Source: Tetrapyrgos nigripes
Taxonomy: Eukaryota > Basidiomycota > Agaricomycetes > Agaricales > Campanellaceae
NCBI GenBank assembly: GCA_013368315.1
Contig: JAACJM010000330.1
Span: 1 to 64,000 of the forward strand
Direction: 5' to 3'
Length of the DNA stretch: 64,000 nt
Shown: piece after piece, positions 55,369 to 64,000 of the stretch
How positions within the stretch are numbered: the first letter of the stretch is position 1
How the letters are laid out: each line of letters starts with the position of its first letter
The notes under the pieces: generated by a model
Told to the model about the DNA's origin: nothing
Databases searched by the model: none
Seen by the model: the letters and a program-made list of their open reading frames with translations, nothing else
Made by a program: the position numbers and the translations under genes

Positions 55369-57944
55369 AAGAACCCTGACGTTCAAGGACAGCATCTTCT
55401 CTATGTACCTAAAGAAAGGAGAATGTTTATGATGCATGCCGTGCATGATCATTTGGGACATAAAGGAGTGTATGCAACGGAAGGTTTAATCACTAGACGA
55501 TTCTGGTGGCCAGATATGGAAACCGATGTTCAGTGGTTTGTTGGAAGTTGCAGCTCAGACTACCAAAAATACCTCCTACACTAACTCATACTCCCTCCTT
55601 GTTCCAGAAAGTACACGTAGATGTTTTCAAAGTATCACCAGCTAGCAATGGATGTAAGAACATTGTGCATGGTAGATGTGTGCTATCAAGATGGTCAGAA
55701 GGATGAGTGTTAAAGCATGATACCACATCAGAAAATCCACAAATCTGTGATTGGCATCCTGGCACACGAAAAATGCCGGATCATACCAATTTTCAGGTGT
55801 ATCCATGTGACCCTGAGTGCATCCCCAGGATACATGATCATACTCATTAATACCCCCTGATCCTGCCAAATATACGAGCGCAGTCCTGCAACCTTTCTGA
55901 GCCCTAGGATGTTTGAATATATGGCTGTATACACAATATTGCAGTACTCAGACGTGGCCAGCGATTGCAGTAGTTAACAGCAGAAAAAGTATGTATTCCC
56001 CAAAGGTACATATATAGTACAGAGTGGTAATAGATATAAGTATGTACATATGCTACTTACACTACATTACATTACCCTCGACCTCCACATATGACCCGCC
56101 CTCGACACTCTGAGCATAATTCTTCTGAACATACAATGACAACATTAAACATTCGTAGTATAGGCACACTAATAGGGAAAAACAGTCAGAAGATGAGAGA
56201 CCTTGAGAAGATTAGTACATACCTTGGAGAGTGAAATGAATGGGATCATGACAGCACAAATACACGCAGAAGATGATAGCTTTCACTATGTCATTACTCA
56301 CTGCTGAGAAGAAAAACAACAGAATAAGGACCTGTGAGCACAAGTACCTGGACAGCCATCTCAGTGCGTGAAATATGAGAGCGACAAATAACTTACTCAG
56401 TTGCCAACTGTGAAAACTGTCAAGCATCCTGAACAACACATATTGGTGGGATTTAGGGATACTAAAGGTGGACAGACACACTTAAGGCATGAGTGTACAC
56501 GAGAACAAGGAACCAGCTACAAATGGTCAATGGAGGGAGATGATGGGGAAAAGGAAGAAAGAAATGCGCGAGTCACGTCTGAGCCGCTGGTTTGATCAAC
56601 AAACATTTCAAACTCCGCCGGAATTGAGTCTTGTGACCGTAAATGTCATCAGCAGCAATGGGTGCTGCTTTGTTCCTGGGCGCTCCAACACAAAAACTTC
56701 AAGCTTGAAGCTTGATGTCGACATTTTCAACCCTCCCTCCCTCCCTCCCCTGCAGTCCAGTGCAATCCCTGCCCTTCAGGCCCCCTCTATTCACTTGCTG
56801 TGTTGGTACTGAGGAAGAGTTTTCTTGGAAATGGGTACTCTGTTGATACATCAGAATTGAGTAGTATGTAGTACATATACCTTTTTGTACAATGTACTCT
56901 TACTTACAGAAAAATACATAATATGTACCATGTATCTGTGGATGCCATGTGTATATTCAGGAAAACACCAGGTAGCGCATCATTTGGTATGATCGGGCAT
57001 CCAGAGGATGTGAAAATGCCAAATATGCCAATCACACTTTTGTGGTTTTGCTGATGCACTAGGGCCATCACCGAATGGTTCTTCAAAGATATAATATGCA
57101 GATGGGGAGTCCCTGAAGAAGTTGTGTTGGATAATGCCCCTCAAATGAAAGCGGTTCTTCAGTGGCTTGAAGATAAGTACGGGATTCAAGGTATAACTAT
57201 CTTGGTGTATAATTCTCAAGCTAACGGAGCAATTGAACGTGCACATTTTGATATTAGACAAGCCTTAGTGAAAGCTAGGATAGAGTTCTATCAACCAAAG
57301 AGCTAGTGGGATATTGAGCTCAGGCACTAGCTAAGCATCAAGTACACGTAGAAGAAATGATCACTAGAGTAGATGATCAAAAGAGGGCTGAATTGAAGCA
57401 CTTCAAGAAGAAGTATAGACATGTTATTAAAAATTGGGACTTTAAACCTGGAACTTTAGTTCAAGTTTGTAATACTTGAATTGAGAAGAACTTAGACAGG
57501 AAGATGTATCCTAGGTACATAGGACCTATGATCGTTATCCGAAGAACAAAGGGAGGTGCCTATATCCTAGCAGAAATGGACAGAACAGTTCTGCAAGAGA
57601 AAGTGGCTGCCTTTAGGGTTCTACCTCACAAAGCGAGATATGAACCAATAGATCTTCCAGAAGATATTCATAAACTTATTGATTTAGAGCCAGAGCAGCT
57701 TCGAGCAATGGTTGAGAATGATTCTATGGACGAGTCTTGGGTACCAGGAAAAGACTACATCTTTGATCACATGCCTACGCTAAGAGCGCCTCAATATGAC
57801 TCTAACAGAGAAATAGTAGAGTCAATGGTTGAACCAAATGATGGAGAAAACCTAGCGGGAGGATCAGACGATGAAGAAGTGCTACTGGAAGCAGGGTCAA
57901 CATCGATTGGACCTTGTACAAGAGCTAGGGCCAAAAACACTTAG
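55369..57944 (+). pseudogene. Integrase of element Z, split by an insertion
   Basis: The zinc domain reads HAVHDHLGHKGVYATEGLIT, RRFWWPDMETDVQWFVGSC, with the final Cys pair altered (CSSDY). The core begins VHVDVFKVSPASNGCKNIVH and is cut at 55,725. It resumes at 57,057 with RAITEWFFKDIICRWGVPEE, VVLDNAPQMKAVL and YNSQANGAIERAHFD, where the second Asp and the Glu are kept. TAG codons lie at 57,304 and 57,327 and a TGA at 57,477. The C-terminal module RYIGPMIVIRRTKGGAYILA and AAFRVLPHKARYEP is open to TAG at 57,942. Confidence 0.85.
55726..57056. mobile_element. 1.33 kb non-autonomous DNA transposon in the integrase of Z
   Basis: Its ends are imperfect inverted repeats: left CATCAGAAAATCCACAAATC, right (complement) CATCAGCAAAACCACAAAAG. 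Both continue with TGTGATTGGCAT and, further in, GATCATACCAA. CA (or CAC) is present on both sides. Removing the element and one CA restores the integrase frame, so the borders are well defined. No transposase is inside; a plus-strand frame (56,489-56,812) has no known motif. The superfamily is unclear. Confidence 0.75.
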
Positions 57945-58085
57945 TAGGATAAATTATGATGAAAATAGTAGTCAATTAAGTAGGACTAGAGTGGATAACA
58001 AAAATCCACACCTATCCACAGTGGGTAACGTTTGATCCATAGGAGCAATTGACTGCTATAGATATGCAAGGCGCTACTGAACACT

Positions 58086-58192
58086 GCAAGTTCTTGGATT
58101 TGAACCAAGGATTGCGAGGATAAGACAACACTGATACTGCATCGGTGTTATCTCATACTTCGACGCTGTGTTAACCACTACACTAAACTTGC
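58086..58192 (-). tRNA. tRNA-like sequence with a hairpin in the anticodon arm, possibly a pseudogene
   Basis: Read on the minus strand, a 7-bp acceptor stem (GCAAGTT / AACTTGC) pairs perfectly. The D-arm is GTGT...ACAC with the A-box sequence TAGTGTAGTGGTTAACAC. The T-arm has CTTGG/CCAAG stems and the B-box GGTTCAAATCC. The anticodon region is about 53 nt instead of 17 and contains a strong hairpin (GATAACACCGAT, loop, ATCAGTGTTGTC). This could be a large intron, but the loop lacks the usual T before the anticodon and only part of the stem pairs, so I cannot name an anticodon. Pol III boxes are good. Confidence 0.45.
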
Positions 58193-58199
58193 TGTTGTT

Positions 58200-58960
58200 C
58201 CTATACATAAACCCGGTTGAATAAACTGACAAACACTAGCGCTAGCTTGCATAATACGGGTGGAATAACCAAATCAGGCAATCCTGCTTAACGAGATTAA
58301 TACATAGCCATTATCTACTTAATACAAGGATGAGGAACGATTTGGTAGTGTTAATGGTATGCGATAGCCTGTAGGACCTAGCGGATGAGTCAAAGAAACG
58401 CTAAGGGACGAGGGTTACAGTACTTACTATGGGAAAAGTGTTTATCCCTCCTTTGGTTTGCCGATCGACTGGTCTATGATGTTAGTGACTACGTGTAATG
58501 ATTGATTAATGTACTTACGATTGACTCATGGAGATGGCAACGGGTCGTCTACAAGTAGTATGACTGAATAGACAAGGGTTGGATTTTGAAGCCACCCAAC
58601 GTTGGTTAGCAAGAAGAGAGTCTGTAGGGTATGGGACATAGACCTTACGTCTTGGCGTTGGTGAGGGCAGAGAAGGAAACGGGACCAATGTCTGAGAGTA
58701 CAATAGACACAGGCCATGAGGATGGAAAAAGTCGGGAAAAGTGGTGCTAAGTGCTGACGGTTTATATCCTATTCAGAAACATTCTGATCCAAGTCTGAAT
58801 GATGACGGAATCTGGATCTGAGCAGCGGAACAAATGATGATGCTCCAGAGAGATCAGAAGGGTCAATAAAGAAAGATTTATTGATACCTAGCAGACGGTG
58901 TACCTATGTGAATGATCCAAAAACTGAATGTGACTACCTAGTCTACTGAGAAGTCTGAGC
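58200..58960. other. No recognisable gene
   Basis: Spacer between the tRNA-like sequence and gene alpha. Short minus frames (58,717-58,515) overlap each other and show no motif. Confidence 0.4.
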
Positions 58961-58962
58961 AG

Positions 58963-60344
58963 CTACAGAGGAGGCAGAAGTAACCAAGCCCATAGGAATA
59001 ATGGAAATAGACTATTAGTGCTATTCTCAGGAGAAAGGTCCCTAAGTGACTGTTTCTTGGCCATGGCAGCATCTTTCAACTCTGTATGCTTGAGCTTAGC
59101 GTCGATAACTGCGACTAAATTGTTGTAAGCCCCTCTGTAATGCGAGGCGAGGAAGTGCATTTGGTGAGCGACAGACAGCATTTCCCCTCTCAGGAAGTTC
59201 TGCATAGCATTCAGAGACTCGTCAGGAAGTTTCTTATAGTTGAAGAAAGCCCTGACATTGGTCTTACAGAAAAGCTCCTTGGGTGTATCAAGCAGTTCTA
59301 GACAGGAAATCATAAGGAGCCACTAGGTAGGAAAAAGATAGAGGAAACAAGTACTTACTAGTAGATGGAGGGTTGAAGTTGTTCACAGAACCAGTGAACA
59401 CACAGCTACGCTTGGTACGGGCAAGCTCGTCCTGATGATTAGCCTCAGCCTTACGAAGGTAATAGTCAGCCTTGAGGTATTCTCGAGACGAGGTATCAAT
59501 GCCCTCGACGAAGGAGTAATGGAGACATACAGTGGTAGCACGAGTTGTTGGACAAGGGGTACCAGGAGTTGCTCCAGAAGCTTTGACCTAGCGAGAACGG
59601 TCAGAATACTTTAAGTACTAGAATAAGTGGAAGAAAATGTACCTTGGCGATCTTCTGAAGATCCTTAACATTCTTAAGAGCATGGCTAGACACTCTGAGA
59701 CCACGGGCTGCCCATCTTACAAAATAAGAATGAGAACGGGGGGGGGTATAAGTGGTTAGGAAAAGACACAGACTTACTGTAACGTCGTCCTCAGGAATGT
59801 CTTTGAGATCAGGCAAGACCTCAATGTCAGATTCCCCGCTATCTTCAATAATAGCTGGAGAGGAAGGGCCACGCTAGGAAGAAAAGCAAAAATAAGTAAG
59901 ATGGTTGATAGAGAAAAATGCTAGACGCACCCTGCATTTGCCTTTATTGTTCGACAGTTCCTCCTGATGAGCAACAGCCTTATGGAGAGTCTCCACGAAG
60001 TTGGTGATTTTATCCAAGCTGTGAAGCTTGTTTTTGTCAACGTTGAATGGGTCGACATAACCCTTGATAGTCTTGGCGTGGTGGAGGTAGGCAGCAACAC
60101 AAGCCTTGGACTTGTGGAACTCCTTAGTGTCTATGGGCTCGGACTATCAAAAGAACATCAGAGGTAAATCAGCAGTATGAACAATAAGTATACGTACCAC
60201 AGCGTCCCCATAGCTCTGAAGAGCAGTAATAATGAGGAGACCTGGATTGCGCATATGGGCGATCACAGCAGCATTGTCACTAGCATCTGAGACCTTGGCA
60301 AGCCAAGAGTTGGGTTGAAAAGAGGTAGAAGTAGCAGCAGACAT
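58963..60344 (-). CDS. Gene alpha: spliced antisense gene carried by element Z
   Basis: ATG at 60,344 (MSAATSTSFQPNSWLAKVSD). Exons: 60,344-60,198, 60,143-59,931, 59,873-59,778, about 59,715-59,638, about 59,587-59,360 and about 59,302-58,963. Introns begin GTACGT, GTGCGT, GTAAGT, GTACAT and GTAAGT and end ATAG, CTAG, AAG, CTAG and CTAG. The first joins are in phase. The third (59,777-59,716) shifts frame if spliced, but reading through it stays open, so it may be retained. The protein is helical (EFHKSKACVAAYLHHAKTIK, KITNFVETLHKAVAHQEELS, YLKADYYLRKAEANHQDELA, EMLSVAHQMHFLASHYRGAY). It is not recognised. No nonsense codon was seen, which contrasts with the broken pol genes. Confidence 0.6.
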
Positions 60345-61059
60345 AGCAGAGAGAGATAAAAACAATGATGCGAGGCTTCGTGCTAAAGAAAATCGAATTT
60401 CTTGCAGTTTTTTTTATACCTCTGCAGTCTGAAGACCAGAAAAACTATGTGTCATCCTTGATCCTACTATGACATCTTCATTGGGATGATGAATCTTTTA
60501 GTTGGGGGGAGGAGGCGTGCTGCGACCTAGTGATTTCCGAAAATGGTAGTAATGCCATCGGAAAAATTCAGACAACAAGTATTGCAAATAGGTGGAGGAA
60601 GATATGAAATTCCTATGCCTAGGGCAATGTTTGAGCATGGAAACAAGATGGAAACAATAGAAATGGGTATCCCGAGCAAGGATACAACATAAGGGTACTC
60701 AATAAGAGCCTAGCGAGGGTCCAAAAGGCAGAAAAATCGCCGTGTCAAAGGTGGAAAAGCATATATTCAAAGAGAATCAGGCTTTAAAATACTACAGGAG
60801 GGCTCTACGCTAGCGTGAAGGCGTAAATACGTTACTTAGAATAGAGAGAGCAACCCCTAACGAACATCCGGGTGACTCACAAGTCCAAAAGCTTAAATAA
60901 CTTAGCGTTCTCACAGGGAATGGGATTAAAGGGCAGGATACATATAATTCAAGGACTTTAAAGGTCCTATAGACATACATAAAAGCTAAAAAAGTAGCTA
61001 CAAGAAAGGCTACAAGATAAAGGAATACAAACTACAAAAAGAGATACAAGAAAAAGGTC
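60345..61059. other. Spacer between genes alpha and beta
   Basis: No gene was seen. It holds the internal polypurine tract (60,498-60,515) and the promoter region of alpha on the minus strand, with a T-run TTTTTTTATACC at about 60,409. Confidence 0.5.
60495..60515 (+). other. Internal polypurine tract
   Basis: CTTTTAGTTGGGGGGAGGAG nearly repeats CTTTAGTTGGGGGGAGATGA found just before the 3' LTR (63,404-63,423). An LTR does not follow here. A second tract inside an LTR element could be a leftover of a recombination that added gene beta, or a second plus-strand primer. Confidence 0.6.
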
Positions 61060-62931
61060 TTAATCGGAATCCGGATACATCAACTCGAGCTTCTCATTGT
61101 CTTCTTTGTCTTCTTCCTCAGGGATAGGAGCCTGGAAGGTATTGATGAGGCGGCGACGGAAAGCCCGAGGTTGGAAACGAGGTGGGAGTCCAGCAGCAGT
61201 GCTAGACCCTGAAGCTGGAGGACTCGATGGCGACTAAAGAAGAAAGATAAATATGTTAGGCGCTAGCATATAGAAGAGAAAAAGACTTACTTGGGTGTAG
61301 GAACTTGAAGCTCCCCCCTCTTGAGGCATGGGATGGGAAGGAGACCGATACAAATGTTCCTGACAACGATGAAGGAGGTGGACGGGATGACCAAAATTGG
61401 TAGGCTCGTTGTAATAGCCTAGATCATCGAAAGCATGCTCGTTCAACCAGTCGAGTACAAAAGGAGGAACCTAAACTAGTAAGCATAACAGAAAGGAGAA
61501 AAACGAAGACAGAAACTTACTCAGATCCGATTGCAAACTTGGTCTTCAGCCCAAGCCCGAACCTCGTCGTAGTTCCGAAGCCCTAGAGAAATGCCTGAAT
61601 CTTGGGAGGGTGGAGCCCCCTGAATGGCAGAAAGGCTTGAGGCCTCAGCACCATGGCTAGCGGATGGATCTGGAGGCATGACATTTGTCTCAACCTCAGC
61701 AGTAGCCAAGGGAGAACGAGTCAGCCTATGAGACGGAGGCTGAGGAGATGGCACCTAGACAAATCCAAATGAGTTTAAGAGGAGCAAGACTTACCATGTC
61801 CTCCATATCTGAATCTGGAAGGAAAAGAGGATCAGTGGGAGCAGTCACTAGTGGTGCTGGAGGAGGAGGTGAGGGAGGTCAGAGTGGAGACAAAGGAAGG
61901 CAGTATTGACAAGACGGAGGCTGGCGAACCCCCAGGAATGGCCGATACACATATGTGGGCTTGGGAGCCTCTGGCTAGTGGATAAGCATTAGCAAAAAGT
62001 TCAGAAAGAAAAAGAGAAAGAGAAAAGAGAAAAACATACCTGTGAAGGGGCTGGATGTATGACATGCATCGTACCCTGATTCTGGTCCTTGGACTTTTGC
62101 TTGCCCTTGCTCTTTTTCTTGTCGATCTTAACACGTTCTTTGGCCGTGGGAACAGACTTGCTTGTCGGATGCAAGAATGTAGGAATGCTAGGCTGGAAAA
62201 ATGAGAGAATTCAGTACACAAAAGTACATAGAAATGAGACAGTGGAGACTTATGAGTGATGCCACAAGCGAGGTCTTGACCTTTTTGAAGGGAGGCAGCT
62301 TGATTTTGAGGGAACTCAAGCTACGGACGCTAGCGAGTTGGTCCCAGTATAAAGGCTTGTCCACCTGTAACCATAAAAGATTGTTAGACACACAGAGGGG
62401 GCAAAAATAAGAAGGTGGACTTACTAAATTATCTTGACGAGGCAGGAGTTCCTCAAAGTCCCAGTTAGGTAAACGATCAATGATCGTCAACCAGGAAAAA
62501 TCCAGTGATGGGCACGAGTTTTGATTCTTGAGGTTGCGCTTGGCCAGGAAAGTGGTGATGACCAGATTGAGGGCCATCGTGACTACATTCGGCGTCCAGG
62601 GAGGAAAATCGTTGGGGTGAGCATATACCGAGTGCCATAAATCATGCTAGAAACCAAATAAAGGTGAATATAAATGAGAAAAAGAAAGAAAAAGAAAAAA
62701 AAGAAGGAAAAAAATTAAAGGACGCACGATGAAAGGAATCCTAGTCACCATGAAATTCAGATCGTCATTGCTCAGGATTTGACAACTAACCTGAGCCCAA
62801 CAAAACACGCTCTCATACCAATCACGTAGTTCCAGTAGCCAACAGCGAAGTTCATGGCTGCGAGGATTAAGATGACGAGGATGGAATGAGGAGTCGCTAG
62901 TGGGTTTCGGCATGGTTGATCTTGGAGGCAT
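61060..62931 (-). pseudogene. Gene beta: eight-exon antisense gene carried by element Z, with stops
   Basis: ATG at 62,931 (MPPRSTMPKPTSDSSFHPRH). I see exons at about 62,931-62,732, 62,643-62,427, 62,363-62,257, 62,192-62,041, 61,975-61,800, 61,754-61,528, 61,470-61,292 and 61,231-61,060, with introns ending CTAG, ACAG, CCAG, CTAG, CTAG, TTAG and TTAG. Exon 1-2 sequence (ELRCWLLELRDWYESVFCW, LWHSVYAHPNDFPPWTPNVV) is helical. Later exons are Pro/Ser-rich and acidic, ending EEEDKEDNEKLELMYPDSD. One TGA (about 61,883) stands in PLSPL*PPSP, a TGA ends exon 6, and the third donor is ATAAGT instead of GTAAGT. It is unrecognised; perhaps a gag-like or host-derived gene. Confidence 0.5.
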
Positions 62932-63403
62932 AGCGACAGGACAAACAAGTGGAGAAGAGAATGGGTGAAAGGATGTGGTCGACGATGGACGAGAAGGCAA
63001 AAATGGGGACTTAGAAAAATTTCGAGGTGAAAAGCTTTTACCTAGGGTACGGACAATGGCGCCCTGACCCCAGATCACGAGCCTCAAATGGGCACTGGCC
63101 TTTCACAATGTCCCCAACCAGAAAATCCAATCAGAACTGGGACCCATAACTCAAGAAAAGCTAGATTAGCTATTCAGGGTAATCCTGAATGTATAGTTTG
63201 ATGGCCAGAAAGAGAATGATTTGTACAAATGGACATGATCACAGGCTTCTTTTCCAGAAAAACATATGAAATGGGGACTGTGCATGCTTACAATGATCGA
63301 ACAGACCGCATGCTAAGGCCGAAATACACCCAGAGCCCAAAGTGAGTTAGCGCAGTGTCGGCTTTACCGCTATTGAATCCATTGACCAAGGGACAGTCAA
63401 GAT

Positions 63404-63420
63404 CTTTAGTTGGGGGGAGA
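63404..63420 (+). other. Polypurine tract of element Z
   Basis: AGTTGGGGGGAGA ends directly before TGATATGCC, the LTR start at 63,421. Confidence 0.8.
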
Positions 63421-63671
63421 TGATATGCCATACAAAATTGCAGTATACATACTTGGATTTTGGTTCATAATATCAGTTTTGATGTTCTTTTAAGGGAATA
63501 AGAGGACTAGGGTGAGCCCTGAACTGCTAGTTAATACCTAGCGGGACTAAGAAAACAACAGTACAATAATATTAAGTGCTTATGAATGGAGAAACAACTC
63601 ATTCTAAGTACTATGATAGATATGTATGAGTTGGGAGTTATAATAGCAGACCCACCAAATAATAAAGATAG
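63421..63671 (+). repeat. Truncated 3' LTR of element Z
   Basis: It matches 48,053-48,285 apart from a 19-bp insertion at about 63,580 (TATGAATGGAGAAACAACT) and a few substitutions. Similarity ends after AATAAAGATAG, where unrelated sequence follows. Confidence 0.85.
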
Positions 63672-64000
63672 TAATACTTTTGTATAGTACCCCAATACCT
63701 TATCCGGTAGGCTTTTGTAAATGATGCGGACAATAGATATACTGGGCCAAATCCCTCCGGGGGCTTGCCTAGCCTTCCTAATTAGGAAGGCGAGCCTGGA
63801 AGCCATTGGAATGCCGTCGGTTAGGAAGCAGCTACTTGGCATCATGACTTCGGGTCATAAATTATGGCCTTTGTAAAATATGGTCAAGGAGTGCACTTTT
63901 GTAAAAGTCAATCACATACTTTACAAATCTAGAATATATACATCTTAGTACTGCTCATCCTCTAGCTCTTTCAGCATGAGCGTGATATTGATGGCCTCCT
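63672..64000 (-). CDS. Possible exons of an unknown gene at the right edge
   Basis: On the minus strand 63,845-63,680 reads MMPSSCFLTDGIPMASRLAF, LIRKARQAPGGIW and SIVRIIYKSLPDKVLGYYTK. Further right, about 64,000-63,950 reads EAINITLMLKELEDEQY. An intron between them would contain GACTTTTACAAAAGTGCAC (63,893-63,911), the palindrome found in introns at 14-26 kb. The gene may belong to the same neighbourhood type and be interrupted by the Z LTR. This is weak evidence. Confidence 0.3.

Larger units (their letters stand above)
48053..63671 (+). mobile_element. Ty3/gypsy retrotransposon Z with antisense genes, 3' LTR truncated
   Basis: The layout is 5' LTR (48,053-49,698), gag (49,987-51,590), pol (52,400-57,944), a tRNA-like sequence, antisense genes alpha and beta, two polypurine tracts and the start of the 3' LTR (63,421-63,671). 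It is inserted in the RT gene of element X (left side ...AATGTCCGC). The right LTR stops after about 250 bp, so the right target duplication cannot be checked. The pol type is the common mushroom gypsy family with SVDTSYIAVGY and GYNSQANG-like motifs. The internal region of 13.7 kb is unusually long because of the antisense genes and a 1.33 kb insertion. Confidence 0.75.

Noticed and set aside
57946..63420. Alpha and beta as independent host genes beside, not within, element Z
   Set aside because: The polypurine tract and LTR start at 63,421 match the 5' LTR in the same orientation, so both genes lie between the LTRs; a later insertion cannot be fully excluded.

Overview
The window is repeat-rich nuclear DNA of a filamentous basidiomycete, most likely an agaricomycete mushroom. 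Three things support this. Many short introns (about 40-90 nt) have GTANGT donors and CTNAC-like branch regions. It carries DNA-modification dioxygenase (TET/JBP) genes next to a CxC2/KDZ-type transposase fragment, a pairing known from Agaricomycetes. It also holds several kinds of fungal LTR and DIRS-like retroelements. No prokaryotic feature, rRNA or CRISPR was seen. Most open frames are shadows or decayed genes.

Left part (1-12 kb): a minus-strand spliced gene runs off the left edge, followed by a polypurine tract and LTR-like sequence. Next comes a minus-strand retroelement remnant with a gag-like exon, a Cys/His cluster and a reverse transcriptase whose VDD box follows an intron (about 3.56-5.8 kb). 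After some unrecognised exons there is the C-terminal end of a Ty3/gypsy chromovirus integrase (10.6-11.18 kb) and an LTR fragment (11.35-11.89 kb) of the same family as the large element at 48 kb.

Middle part (12.3-38 kb), the most interesting region: a minisatellite built around the palindrome CTTTTGCAAAAG is followed by a divergent pair made of gene gamma (minus, 14.25-17.2 kb) and a TET/JBP-like dioxygenase gene (plus, 17.73-19.40 kb). Two small spliced genes (epsilon, zeta) follow. Then come four copies of a roughly 1.24 kb repeat (A, B, C, D) in alternating orientation. A and B enclose a KDZ-associated CxC2 cysteine-cluster fragment and a second, truncated TET/JBP gene. C and D enclose a decayed trypsin-fold-like gene and a CACTG-type MITE. 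The palindrome TTTTGYAAAAG occurs in introns and leaders of the TET, KDZ and gamma genes, and in the TET copies it coincides with the 3' splice site. The first TET copy carries a nonsense codon and two substitutions at expected active-site positions, all explicable as CpG transitions.

Right part (38-64 kb) is a nested stack of mobile elements. A Ty3/gypsy element X (38.2 kb onwards) is interrupted by gypsy element Y (39,523-47,362; LTRs, CTACA target duplication, predicted Tf1-type self-priming). Y's 5' LTR is itself interrupted by an intact Tc1/mariner transposon (39,627-41,253, TA duplication, 210-bp inverted repeats). X is then cut again by gypsy element Z (48,053 to at least 63,671). Z has a broken pol gene, a 1.33 kb non-autonomous insertion within its integrase, and, between pol and the 3' LTR, a tRNA-like sequence and two multi-exon antisense genes (alpha, beta), each followed by a polypurine tract. 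Many stops in these elements sit where arginine CGA is expected, which points to cytosine-methylation decay.
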